Origin: Saposhnikovia divaricata
Taxonomy: Eukaryota > Streptophyta > Magnoliopsida > Apiales > Apiaceae
Direction of reading: 5' to 3'
Assembly: GCA_036435485.1 (NCBI GenBank)
Contig: CM071599.1
Coordinates: forward strand, 206,993,178 to 207,057,177
Length of the DNA stretch: 64,000 bases
In this document: positions 47,645-58,460 of the stretch, one piece after another
Layout of the letters: every line of letters starts with the position of its first letter
How positions within the stretch are numbered: the stretch's first letter is position 1
Notes under the pieces: model-generated
Told to the model about the DNA's origin: nothing
What the model saw: only the letters and a program-made list of their open reading frames with translations
Database searches by the model: none
Program-made: the position numbers and the translations under genes

Positions 47645-48120
47645 CACTACGCCATATATGGCTTTATACAACACTTAGGGTCACTACAAGAAAATAAGGG
47701 TAAATGTGACCGAACAAATATGACTGCGGCTAAATATGACCGACGGCGGTCATATTTAAGGTCAACTTTGATTAGTCATCGGTCAGACTCAAATATGACC
47801 GATAGCGGTCATATTTAAGGGCGGTCATATTTAATCAGTCACATTTAGAATTCGGGGCCCACAAAATAAGGGAGGGATACTTCCCGCTCGTGACCCAAAA
47901 TTTGCTCGGTATAATTTTGACCAACTTCGGTCATATTTATAAATACGATCGCTGTAAGTCACAAATATAAATATGACCAAAGAATATATTTGACCACCCG
48001 CGGTCGAATATATAAAAATGACCGTCGTTGGTCAAATTCATAAATTTGACAGGCGTAATCATATCAGTCGAATTTATAAATATGACCACTTGCCGTAAAA
48101 TTTATAAATGTGACCGTTGG

Positions 48121-48639
48121 CAGTCAATTTTATTTATATTAAAAAATTTGAAAAAATTAAAATAAATACTAAAAAAATTTAAAAAATTCTGAAAAAAAAG
48201 TGCAGTACATAACTAAAAAATTTAAATGTTAAATGTTTTTCCCACGCATTAAGCATATTTAACTTTCAAAGGAAAGTTGACTTATATTTTTTTTATAAGT
48301 TTGCAAAAAATAAATTAATACTTACTAAATTTTATAAATTACAATTAATTAATGAGTTTACTATGACAATATAGTGTATAGGTTAAGAAATAGTATAACT
48401 AAATATAACATCATACGTTATATTGCTTAAGTTACAAAAATAGTGGAGTACCACAGTTAAAAATACGTTTGTATTGAAATAAATACTTAAACAAATAAAT
48501 AAATTTTGAAAAGAAATAGTGGAGTACCACAGTTACAAAATTTACATGTTAAAAATATATGTTCAAAACTTGGCCTTTTTTCTATTTTTTTAATTTTTTA
48601 TTTTATTTTACAAACTAGATAAAAAATGGGGAAAAATTC
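48121..48639. other. AT-rich spacer in CACTA-3
   Basis: Very AT-rich sequence between the subterminal array and the tandem repeats. Nothing coding is seen. Confidence 0.5.
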
Positions 48640-49640
48640 AAAAAAAATTATTCTTTTATGAAATTTTGGCAATAACATTAAAAAGAAAGGATCTTGACCT
48701 CCGTATGGTTGGGTCATCGATAAATATTTTTTAAAAAATCAAAACACTAAACCCTGACGAAACCCTATTTAGGGGTAGTCAAAGTACTAGTTGACCATTA
48801 AATTACCAAACCAAATAAAATTATTATTTTCTCAAATTTTGGCAATAACATTAAAAATGATGGATCATGACCTCCGTATGGTTGGGTCGTCGAAAAATAT
48901 TTTTTAAAAAATCAAAACACTAAACCCTAACGAAACCCTGTTTAGGGGTTCTAGTCAAAGTACTAGTTGACCGTTAAATTACCAAACCAAGTAAAAATAT
49001 TATTTTCTGAAATTTTGGCAATAACATTAAAAAGGATGCATCTTGACCTCCGTACGGTTGGGTTGTCACAATATATTTTTTAAAAAATCAAAACAGTAAA
49101 CCATGACGAAACCCTGTTTAGGGGTTCTAGTCAAAGTACTAGTTGACTGTTAAATTACCAAACCAAATAAAATTATTCTTTTATGAAATTTTGGCAATGA
49201 CATTAAAAAGGATGGAGCTTGACCTCCGTACGGTTGGGTTGTCGAGAAATATTTTTAAAAAAATCAAAACACTAAACCCTGAAGAAACTCTGTTTAGGGG
49301 TTCTAGTCAAAGTACTAGTTGACCGTTAAATTACCAAACCAAATAAAATTATTTTTTTCTGAAATTTTGGCAATAACATTAAAAAGGATGGATCTTGACC
49401 TCTGTACGATTGGGTCGTCGAGAAAGATTTTGAAAAAAATCGAAACACTAAACCCTGACGAAACCCTATTTAGGGTTCTAGTCAAAGTACTAGTTGACCG
49501 TTAAATTACCAAACGAAATAAAATTATTTTTTAGGAAATTTTGGCAATAACGTTAAAAAGGATTGATCTTGACCTCCGAAGAACTGGGTAATCGAGAAAT
49601 ATTTTTTTAAAAATCGAAATACGAAACCTGGACGAAATTT
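48640..49640. repeat. Tandem repeats of about 175 bp, six copies
   Basis: The phrase GACCTCCGTACGGTTGGGT (with variants) recurs at about 48695, 48868, 49043, 49218, 49395 and 49570. It is accompanied by CTAAACCCTGACGAAACCCT and GTCAAAGTACTAGTTGACC. The motif CCGTACGGTTGGGTCGTCGA is nearly the reverse complement of the core motif in the CACTA-2 repeats. Confidence 0.93.
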
Positions 49641-51290
49641 TTCTAAAATTGGGGTGTTAGCACGTTGCAAGATGTTTATTTTAAGAAATCGAAATACGAA
49701 ACCTGGACGAAATTTTTCTAAAATTTTGGCAATAACTAAATTTAGAAATGTTTATTTTTATTTGAAAACAAAACTAAATGATTTTGATAAAAATATTTAA
49801 GAAGTTTTATAAAAATATATGCCAAAAAAGATGAATAATTACTAAAAAATTCTAATATATGTTATTAAAGAATAATTTCAATTTTTTATAATTATTTTTT
49901 AAATCATTAAATATTATTTAATAAATATAAAATGAATAATAAGATATTTTTAAAAATATGCACAGTCGAACACAAATGAAAATTGGATGAGCGGCAAAAA
50001 AAACCGCCCAATCTAATCCAGTTTTTTCAGACAACACCAAAATTATGGTTGATTTCGATATGTACCTAGCTGTGTTTTAGTAAGTGATTGGTACTTAGGG
50101 AAAAAAAAGACGCAGCCGACACTTTTCATTTCCCCCTAAAACACATCTCAATCCCCCGCCCCCAACCCCAACCCCAGTCGACCCAAATCTCATCTCATTT
50201 CCCCCCAAATCTCTTCTCCCTCGTAATTAAATCTCATCTCCCTCGTCCCCAAAACATAATTGGACTATGGTGTGACATATAATTAAAACCCCTCCCCTCC
50301 CCTCCCCTCCCTTCCCCTCTCCTGAACCAAACATAACCTTAGGGTTTAAAATCAGATTGACTCAGGCGGCGACTTCAGGCGATTTCAGGTGAACCCATCA
50401 ATGTTTCTGGTAATCGATGTTTATATATGTATATGTATATATCCTTTTACTTTATTTTGACTATATGTGTATATTTATCGATGTGTATATGTGTATATCT
50501 ACCTATGTGTATATGTGTTTGTATAAATCTGTGTTTGAAACCTTTAAATGTATCTATATATGTGCAATTGTGTTTTGTTATAGATCTATATAAATCTGTC
50601 TTTGTTTGCTTTGTTATTTCTTCGTTGTTTGGTGTCTTTGTAACTGGGTTGTAGGAAAAATCTTAATTAGGTGGAATACTAGCTGTATTAGGAAACAAGA
50701 GGAGGGATGACTTCAGTTAAGTCAGTGTTCGCATTGTAGTTTTATAAAACGGAATGGGTTTGTATAATGTTGTCTTTCTTACAAATTGCTAGTGGTTGAA
50801 AATGTCAGAATAATTTGAATTTGGGATAACAAAAAGCTTCCACTATCAGCTTTGTGTTTTGTTATAGAATAATGTTGGAATGTGTTTGCCTATGTTTTGA
50901 AATCACGTTGTGTTTTCTACCAGCTCAATTTTAATGATGATAATATATTGAGTTTGGTTTTTAATGGCTTGGAAACTGATAGCGTGTACTGGCCTGATAA
51001 TAATGGACTGCCGTGGGAAGTTGGGAGGAGTAATTATAATGAAAGTAGGCGCACAGTACAATATAATGAAAATAATGAAAGTAGTCTTATAATAAGTATA
51101 AGTGACTGGATGCACCTTCTAAGTCTTCTGTGCTCTCTATAGCTAGAGTCTGAGATCTTACAAAATTTTGACTTTCTAAATGTGTATCAATTATTATTTA
51201 AATGTGTGATATTTGTTACTTTTTTTTCTTTTAACATGAATTATTTCTCCACTTATGGTATAGTTAATTTTGTATCCGTCATGTTAAACT
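49641..51290. other. CACTA-3 interior before the captured gene, with a host-like leader
   Basis: 49641-50030 is AT-rich. From about 50110 come C-rich sequence (CCCCTCCC repeats at 50287-50325), TTAGGGTTTAAAATC, and GT/TA-rich tracts as in plant leaders and first introns. It probably came with the captured gene. No protein recognised. Confidence 0.4.
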
Positions 51291-51575
51291 ATGCAGGTTG
51301 GTAGGTCAGGTTTCTGGCTGGTTTTGTTTCTGGTCCTTATGGCGTTGGGGGCTGGTGGTAATAGAGGTGGAAGGGGAAGTAGAGGTGGTAGGGGAAGAGG
51401 TGGACGGGGAAATGATAGCGGGCAGGGAAGAGGCCATGGAGGAGATAGGCAGGTAGGTAATGATGATGAGGGGAATGATGGAAACGAGGGGGAGAGTGGT
51501 GATGAAGAACAAGAAATGTACCTAGAGTCACCTTTGAGAGAGCAGCACGTAGCTGTTCAACTGGTGATTACCTGA
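51291..51575 (+). pseudogene. RGG-repeat exon upstream of the captured cyclin
   Basis: A frame of 94 residues opens MQVGRSGFW after an acceptor-like ATGCAG, then has GGNRGGRGSRGGRGRGGRG (an RGG box, often RNA-binding) and an acidic GDEEQEMYLESP tail. Plant A-type cyclins do not normally have an RGG box. This may be an exon from another captured gene or an element-specific exon. Unrecognised beyond composition. Confidence 0.35.
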
Positions 51576-51633
51576 AGAGACCTGGCACTGATGCAGATAG
51601 GGACACTGTCCATTTTCTTGATGTTGATTTATT

Positions 51634-52937
51634 ATGGTTGAGGAGAAAAGGAGACCCTTTTCTACTTATATGGAAAAGGTTCAGAAGGATATTACAGTAG
51701 GTATGCGAGAGATCCTTGTGGACTGGTTGGTGGAGGTTGCAGAGGAGTACAAGCTAGTCTCAGATACCCTGTATCTCACTCTATTATACATTGACAGATT
51801 CCTCTCATCTCAGGTCTTGAGCAGGACCAAACTCCAGCTTCTTGGTGTTTCTTGCATGCTCATAGCCTCGTATGTTTGTTGAACTCTATAATTAGAATTT
51901 TATTATATTTCTTGGTTCTTTTAATAATAGCTAATCTGTAATTAATGATAGGAAACATGAAGAAATTACTCCGCCTCATATTGAAGAATTTTGCTATATA
52001 ACTGATAATACCTATACCAAAGAGGAGGTGGATTCTCGATTTTTAACATAAATGTATGTGTCAATTTCAATGTGTGCAGTTCAATAACATGTAAATATTC
52101 TGGGATAATGTACAGGTGGTCGAAATGGAAAAGGAGATCCTAAAGTTTTTAAACTTTGAAGTTAGCAATCCGACTACAAAAAAATTTCTGAGGTAAGAGA
52201 ATTCTGATTTACAGACAACATATTTATGTTCTTTATGTGTAAATTGTAATGTTGCATACAGTATATCATTGCGGATTTTATATTCCTAATTGAGGATATC
52301 TTATGAATTTGCAGAAGTTTTACCAGGACTGTTCAAGAAAATTCCACGGTATGCTAGAACCTGAATTCCCTTCTTCCCTACTATTATAATTATTTTGTTG
52401 TAATTGAGCATTTAGTGAGTTGATCAATTTGCTTTGCCTTAGCCTTTAACCCTGAAGTTTGAGTTCTTGGCTTGCTATCTTGCGGAGCTATTAGATTATG
52501 GTTTTCTTCGTTCAATCCATCAATGGTTGATGCTTCAACCATCTTTCTTTCAAACTTTACACTTCAACCAGAGAAGCATCCATGGGTGAGATATGCCTCT
52601 CATCCATACTATATTTGTAATTACATATGCATCTAAATATTGACTACATTTTAATGTGATAAGTTTCTTAATTCTTATTATGACAATCCTATACCAGTGT
52701 ATCACTGATCTTGCAATTTACCTTTGGTTTATTTAAAAATACAGGATTGCATATAAATTTGAACATGTTCTTAGACTCGTAGACTAGCAATTCATCCTTA
52801 TTATATATTTACATGATTCGTTGTACAACTTTATGATTTTTTATTTTTTATTTGCAGAGTAGCATTGCAGCTATACAGTGGTTACAAAACATCTGTGTTA
52901 AAGTATTGTGTACTTGCGCTTCATGATCTGCAATCGG
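51634..52937 (+). pseudogene. Captured A-type cyclin gene fragment (A3-like)
   Basis: Six exons with GT-AG introns, in order. 51634-51869: EEKRRPFSTYMEKVQKDI, MREILVDWLVEVAEEYKLVS, YIDRFLSSQ, LLGVSCMLIAS. 51952-52027: KHEEITPPHIEEFCYITDNT. 52116-52192: VEMEKEILKFLNFEV. 52315-52348. 52443-52585: LTLKFEFLACYLAELLDYGF, then a frameshift to STIFLSNFTLQPEKHPW. 52858-52937: ALQLYSGYKTSVLKYCV, LALHDLQ. This covers the Cyclin_N box (binds the cyclin-dependent kinase; the MRxxLVDWLVEV signature is intact) and part of Cyclin_C. The destruction-box N-terminus is missing. It resembles plant A3 cyclins. The frameshift in exon 5 makes it non-functional beyond that point. Confidence 0.9.
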
Positions 52938-53330
52938 TCATTTTACTTATTTGCACTTGTTTTTTCTTTTGTGTGCATTTGTACAACATTAAGGTCTCTG
53001 GTTTTCAGCTCTTCTATTTTTCAGAATTATAAAGCTATAAATTGATCTTGTGTAGTTGTAGCTGAAAGTGGATTCTGCTCCATTTTGTATACAGTGCAGG
53101 ATTTTTTTGCTTGTATATACAACAATAGTCATTTACGAGAAACTGAGCAAGATAAATAAAGAGTTGTCACAACTTTTCGTTTGAAAGATTTGTATTTTGG
53201 ATTAATTAGAAAAACGTATTTATCTTTTTCCGAGTTCTGATTGGTTTATAGGATATGATAGTTTTGGTTTACAGGTGGTAACTATTGTATTAAACAAGGT
53301 CATATCTTTGTTTTTGGTAATGGTATGTTA
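52938..53330. other. Sequence after the cyclin fragment
   Basis: Probably captured 3' flank or untranslated region; merges into subterminal repeats. No ORF. Confidence 0.4.
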
Positions 53331-53869
53331 AATTTGACTGAAATCAGTCGGTTTTATAATTTTGACCAGAAAACAAAGTGGTCACATTTACAAATTTGAC
53401 TAAAAATAAGGTGGTCAAATTTATAAATTTGACTAAAAAAGGTGGTCATATTTATAAATTCGACTAAAATGTACGTGGTCAAAATTATAAATTTGACTGA
53501 TTATATGTCGGTCAATTTTATAAATTTGACCGAGGGCGGTCGAAGTTATAAATTTGACTGAAAAATTAAGTCAAAGGTCAACATCTTAAAGTGACCGATT
53601 TCGGTCGATTTTAGTCGGTCAAATTTAAACGGTCAAATTTAGTCGGTCATACTTAATCGGTCATATTTAGCTAAATTTGACCGATTATAATAAATTCGAC
53701 TAGCCTAAAAACGACCGAATTTTTCCGGTCATATTTAGCTAAATATGACCGACGGCGGTAAATATGACCGACGGCGGTCATAATTAGCTAAATATGACCG
53801 GAAAAATTCGGTCATTTTTAGCCGATTTTCTAGTAGTGGGTATATGGCTTTATACAACACTTAGAGGGG

Positions 53870-54560
53870 TGTTACGTTCTGGGGTGTTACCATAGCTATG
53901 AAATTTTAGACCTACCACAACGCTCTAGTTTTGGTGTTACCATATATTAAAGGTATGTTACCATAGCTGTGGAAGGTGTTAAACTTAGTAACACTATGGA
54001 CTGTGTTACCTTAGAGTATAAATAACATATTTTTGAATTTTATTTATAATTAACAATTTAATAATTATTAAATTTTAAATTAAATAATTTTAATCAAGTC
54101 ATTGAATTTATTATTATAAGCAACACCATGTGTTACCTTAGAGTATTTATAAGCAAATTTTGAATTTCATTTATAATTAATAGTTTAATAATTATTTTAC
54201 TTTAAAAGTAAGTAATCTTAATAATACATTGAAGTAATTATTATACACTAATATTCTATGAAATAATTGAAATAATCGATTCAATAATTATAATTTAATA
54301 TTCAATATATTAAAATAAATAATTAATTTTTTTTAAAAAAATAAAAAAAGAAAAGTATACATTGAATTATTGAGATACAGTATAGAGGATTGAGGAGCGG
54401 CAAACTAATAACACTGAGCGGCAAACGAAAATTCACAAATTCAAGGCGAGGGAAATTGGGGAAAATTGGGGGAAAATATACTCAGTCTGTTATTCTCTCA
54501 CTTCTCACTTCTCACTTCTCACTTCTCACTCAGTCGTTCACTCTCTCTCTGAAGGATTAA
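53870..54560. other. CACTA-4 left subterminal region
   Basis: GTGTTACC/TTAG motifs to about 54170, then very AT-rich sequence to 54370, then a CTTCTCACTTCTCACTT short tandem repeat at 54500-54530. No coding sequence. Confidence 0.5.
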
Positions 54561-54729
54561 TCGAAGCTTGGTTCAATTATGGTTTAATTAGGGTTCGACC
54601 TCTGTTTAATCGAAGCAACCTTGGTGTTTCAGAGTGTTTGATATCAATTTGAGGTACAAATCTATCTTTATATGTTTCGATTTGTATATATATTTAGCTT
54701 AGTTTGTGTTACATGCTTCGATTTGTATG

Positions 54730-54890
54730 TATCTCTCTCTGTCTCTCTCTATCTCTCTCTGTCTCTCTCCCCACTCTCTCTGTCTCTCTCCCCCTCTCTC
54801 TCACTCTCTCTCTCTCTCTCTCCCTTCTCTTTGTCTCTTTCTCCATCTTTCTCCCACCTGTTCTCACTCTCTGTCTATCTCTCCCTCACT
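54730..54890. repeat. (CT)n-rich microsatellite
   Basis: A CTCTCTCTGTCTCTCT-type run that yields meaningless Ser/Leu frames. It lies in a leader-like region before the MFP2 fragment. Confidence 0.9.
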
Positions 54891-55733
54891 CTTATGTATG
54901 TTACAATTTGATTCAATTGATTTTCAAGAAGCACTTCATTGTAATAAATTTATTCATGAAATTTATTTGACAAGAAGTGCAATCCGTTGCTAGAACTTGG
55001 GACAAGCCCATACAACACAATCCGGTGGAACCCGAAATGGAAGTGTATCCTCTTGTACACAATCCAAGTTACTTTCTTACGCACATTGTGTAGTGCTTAC
55101 TAGTAAACTTCACATTTCATTTTTAATACTCTGTGTCCTTAATATACTTGTATACAATTTTATGTTTGGCAGGTTTCGGAAATTTACCTGGTGATAAGGT
55201 AAGTTTGATTTTTTTTAAAATAGACAATGCTTTAAAACGAGCTATTAGTATATCTGTATTACGTAATTACTTTGTAAAGACATATATGATCATTTTTACT
55301 GTCTATTTCATTGTATTTTTAAATGAATGAAAATTATCTGCTCCACTAAATTTGATCCATACAAGCATTAAAAGGGAGCACGTTATATATCTAATCTCTG
55401 TTTGGTTTTGAAACTTTTGTTTTCGAAGTCTAGCTTAGAAATGATGCAGAATGTCCATTCTACAATAATTAAGATTCCTCAAATTAACAAACATATAGAA
55501 ATACCATAAATTTATTTACAAACATATAGAAATACCATAAATTTACAAACATTAAGTTGTAAATTTAGTCTGCTATGTGCATCACCGTGTGATTTCCTAT
55601 GATCCCAAGCTTGAATATTGTTTGCATTTATTTTTCTGCACTGTATTATATTCACTGAATCACCATTATAATTATCACAAGAGTATAATATACTAGTTAT
55701 AATGGTCATTTCTGTATCCTCCCCTCTTTTCAG

Positions 55734-56411
55734 TGTTAGAGAGCTTACGAGAAACATATAGCCAGGCATTACAACGGGATGATGTTAAAGCAATTGTTGT
55801 CATAGGTGTGTCATTCCAGATGATTCTTATATTTAAAAATGTCAGTAATCATAGTAATGTGTGAGGGTAACTAATATCCTTGCTGGAGCAGGCGCAAATG
55901 ACAGATTTTCTGGTGGATTTGATATTACGGCCTTTGCAAAATTCCAAGCTGGAAACTGCATGTGTGATGCTATTATGATTCTTCTATACTAACTTATTGT
56001 TACTTTTATCAATTTTTATATGGCATTTTAGCCTACATGTTGATCACAGCACCAGCACCTAAACTTGGTTTTGTATTAGTGGATATTCTTGCTGACACTT
56101 TAGAAGGTAAGATGCTGATAATTTTGCTTCCTAATTGACTCATATTTCCACCACAATATCACTATTTTTGTTCGGTTTTATAGCTGCAAGAAAACCATCA
56201 GTAGCTGCCATTGATGGTCTTGCGTTGGGTGGACTGGAAGTTACAATGGTTAGTTCTGTGTTTTTGTCTATAGAGGCTAGAGAAATTTCTCTTTGAATTT
56301 ACTAAAATGAACTCTACTCCTATTCGCTGGCCTGCCATGCACGGATATCTACTTCTCGTGCGCAAGTAGGCTTACCTGGGCTGCAGTTTGGTGTAATTCC
56401 AGGATTTGGAG
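55734..56411 (+). pseudogene. Captured peroxisomal multifunctional protein (MFP2/AIM1-type) fragment, enoyl-CoA hydratase part
   Basis: Five exons. 55734-55805: SQALQRDDVKAIVVI. 55892 to about 55965: GANDRFSGGFDITAFAKFQ. 56032-56106: VDILADTLEA. 56184-56248: RKPSVAAIDGLALGG, LEVTM. About 56328-56411: ACHARISTSRAQVGLPGLQF, GVIPGFGG. This is the N-terminal hydratase/isomerase domain of the beta-oxidation multifunctional protein, which hydrates enoyl-CoA in peroxisomes. The family reads LALGGGLE; here one glycine codon is missing (LALGGLE). The hydratase loop (SGGFD) and PELQLGVIPGFGG-type motif (here PGLQFGVIPGFGG) are present, while the dehydrogenase half is absent. A possible short exon GFGNLPGDK lies at about 55171. 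Captured by CACTA-4 with introns. Confidence 0.88.
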
Positions 56412-57748
56412 GTATGACTCTGTCTTTGAAAAGGCAACTACCTTTCGACTTAGTTGTCATCGTACAAAAAGTAAAAGAAAAAGAAGACCTCGCCTGGATC
56501 TATTGAATGGTTTAACCAGTATATGGTAAATGTAATATTCATCTATATTGTCTGGCAATATTAATATTGTCTACTACATTTGTAAGTTAGTCAGTTACAT
56601 GTATATTTCCTCATAATTGATTGATGTTAAGGTTAAATTGATTATTGTCGGTAATTGGATATATGCCACTATGAGCAGACTTAACTGATTTTGGCAAATT
56701 GAAAAATTACTCCTGCAAATAATTCCAAGCCCCCTTATTAACCAAATATCCTGCAAGTATATCTGTTATGATGTGAGATATTGGTAGTACTATATATTTA
56801 CAGAAGGCTTAGCAATGGACTAGTTGACTATGATGAGTTGTTAATTTTTTATCAGGATCAGATGGTATGACTAGTTGACTACTACAAAAAACCAGAATTT
56901 ATGATCCTAAAGATGAAAAGGACATGGCTCTGCTGCTTGGCAATGGACTGGAGGAATATTTAGGGTAAATTGGCATTTTTGTGTTCTTAATGTAGTTTTT
57001 AATTATTTTTCTTTTTATTGTCTATGGATAGTCTGTGTTCTTAATGCAGTTGGTAATAGACTTGAATGAATTTACAGTGCACCTAGCTGGTTTCTGAGGT
57101 TACTGCATTTAATCTGTATGATGCAGAAGCAACTCCCAAGTCATTGTTGCGGCTCATGGAATAATATTTGGAATGGAAGCATGACCTCTGGTTCAATCAA
57201 GGAGCTTAAGGATGATTTTGTCTTTTTGATTGTTGACATTGCGCTATTCCACCTGGAGGATCTTTTGATGGAGTTTAATCAGACTCCAGCCATGCTCTCT
57301 CTCTCTAGTCAAAAAATTCATATGGCTCAACATATCGATCTTTGAATTTTTGATGGATATAATAGATGAAACTTTAAATACACAAGTGCTTGATATTAGA
57401 TACTTCCATGCTTTGACATTTTATGTACTTGTTAATACGGATGTAGTTCCTAAAGGCTGAGAGGAAAAACAAGAATGGATAAAGTTCGTATAAGAAGCTT
57501 TGACAAGGGAATTGTCATTGGGATGAATGAGTTTCTCTATCTACTACTATTAGTGTTCATGATCATCCTGAACTAGTCTCCAATATTTCTAGGAGTTGGT
57601 TTATTTTCATATTGTGAATTATAATGTTTTCTAGGAATTGGATTAAGTAGTGGCTCGTGGATTATGTTGTTTTGGAGGTTAATCATGTTTATTATAAAAT
57701 GTGTTGGAGATTTGGAATGAACAAGATTTTTTGGGATGCATAATATAT
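56412..57748. other. CACTA-4 interior, unassigned
   Basis: Contains short readable pieces (IYDPKDEKDMALLLGNGLEE at about 56900, ATPKSLLRLM at about 57130) that I cannot assign with confidence. They may be exons of other captured genes. Otherwise AT-rich. Confidence 0.3.
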
Positions 57749-57879
57749 TTATTTTTTTTGCCACATTAATTCTATTATTTTTAGTATCTGTTCTGATACA
57801 TGCGGTAGGGGAGAATCGAACCTTGGTGGTTCGACAAGGTATAGTCCTCATTTACCACATGAGCTACACCATCACCCCT
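57749..57879 (-). mobile_element. tRNA-derived SINE
   Basis: Minus strand. The head has an A-box-like GGTGTAGCTCATGTGGTAAA and a B-box GGTTCGATTCTCC, the RNA polymerase III promoter of tRNA-derived SINEs. The tail is A-rich (plus-strand TTATTTTTTTT at 57748-57759). It is flanked by a 15-bp target duplication GGATGCATAATATAT at 57734-57748 and 57880-57894. Length is about 130 bp. Inserted in CACTA-4. Confidence 0.88.
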
Positions 57880-57894
57880 GGATGCATAATATAT

Positions 57895-58301
57895 ATTTGT
57901 GCAGTTTATTTCAATTTGTTGTGGAAAAGATGTTACATTAGCTAATAAAAATGTTACCTTAGCCAACAAAAGTGGCTCAAACAGTGGGGGCCCAGGCCCC
58001 AATGTGGACCCCATTGTGGTCCCCACCGGGTTCCAATTTTTTTAAAAAAACTAGGTCTCTAATGTAACATATATATTAAGTTGTTGCAGAACTTACTTTT
58101 GTTGCTATAGCAAGCTAAGGTAACATAAAACTGGATGTTACCCTAGGGATTAAAGATGTTACCTTAGACACCTAAGGCAACATGCTGAGAGCTATCGTCA
58201 GAAATATGTTACCTTAGCTACTTCATGGGCCTAAGGCGACATATATTGTACCTGCCGTAACATTTGTTTTTTGGTTACAATAGGCTATTTATGGTGAAGT
58301 G
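57895..58301. repeat. CACTA-4 right subterminal repeats and TIR
   Basis: GTTACCTTAGC/GCTAAGGTAACAT motifs in both orientations, from 57930 to the TIR ending at 58301. Confidence 0.75.
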
Positions 58302-58460
58302 AAACTTTTAAATATTAATATTTGTTGGAGTAAGAGATAATACTTTGATAGGAGAAACTATAATTTTATCATGTCGAACAATCATTTTTTAAAAGATTAA
58401 AATCTCTTCAGTAAATCATTACTATTTTGTTTCCTCTAATCAACCTTGTTTCTCTTGTAG

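Larger units (their letters stand above)
47682..53838 (+). mobile_element. CACTA-3, nested non-autonomous CACTA element, 6.2 kb
   Basis: Ends CACTACAAGAAAATAAGGG and GCCGATTTTCTAGTAGTG, target duplication GGT at 47679-47681 and 53839-53841. Subterminal arrays of AAATATGACCG / CGGTCATATTT in both orientations lie at 47700-48120 and 53330-53820. It contains tandem repeats (48640-49640) and a captured cyclin gene. No transposase. It is inserted 37 bp inside the left end of CACTA-4. Confidence 0.93.
47645..58301 (+). mobile_element. CACTA-4, CACTA element hosting CACTA-3
   Basis: Left end CACTACGCCATATATGGCTT; right end, read inward on the minus strand, CACTTCACCATAAATAGCC, an imperfect TIR. Inside both ends are TGTTACCTTAG / CTAAGGTAACA-type subterminal motifs (53870-54170 and 58080-58270). 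Flanks AGA and AAA are not a perfect 3-bp duplication, so the borders are slightly less sure. After removing CACTA-3, about 4.5 kb remains with MFP2 exons, a CT microsatellite and a SINE. No transposase. It is inserted just before exon 2 of the dioxygenase pseudogene. Confidence 0.75.

Noticed and set aside
51634..52937. A functional cyclin gene
   Set aside because: A frameshift in exon 5, a missing N-terminus and its location in a non-autonomous CACTA element argue against it.
54672..54993. Overlapping Ser/Leu-rich ORFs
   Set aside because: They are translations of a CT microsatellite, with no codon or domain signal.
57118..57345. A MYB/GARP transcription-factor exon suggested by ATPKSLLRLM
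   Set aside because: Only ten residues look similar and the rest is out of frame; too little to support.
57780..57880. A tRNA gene
   Set aside because: It has A- and B-box-like sequence but no acceptor-stem pairing that I can see. It also has an A-rich tail and a 15-bp target duplication, so a SINE fits better.
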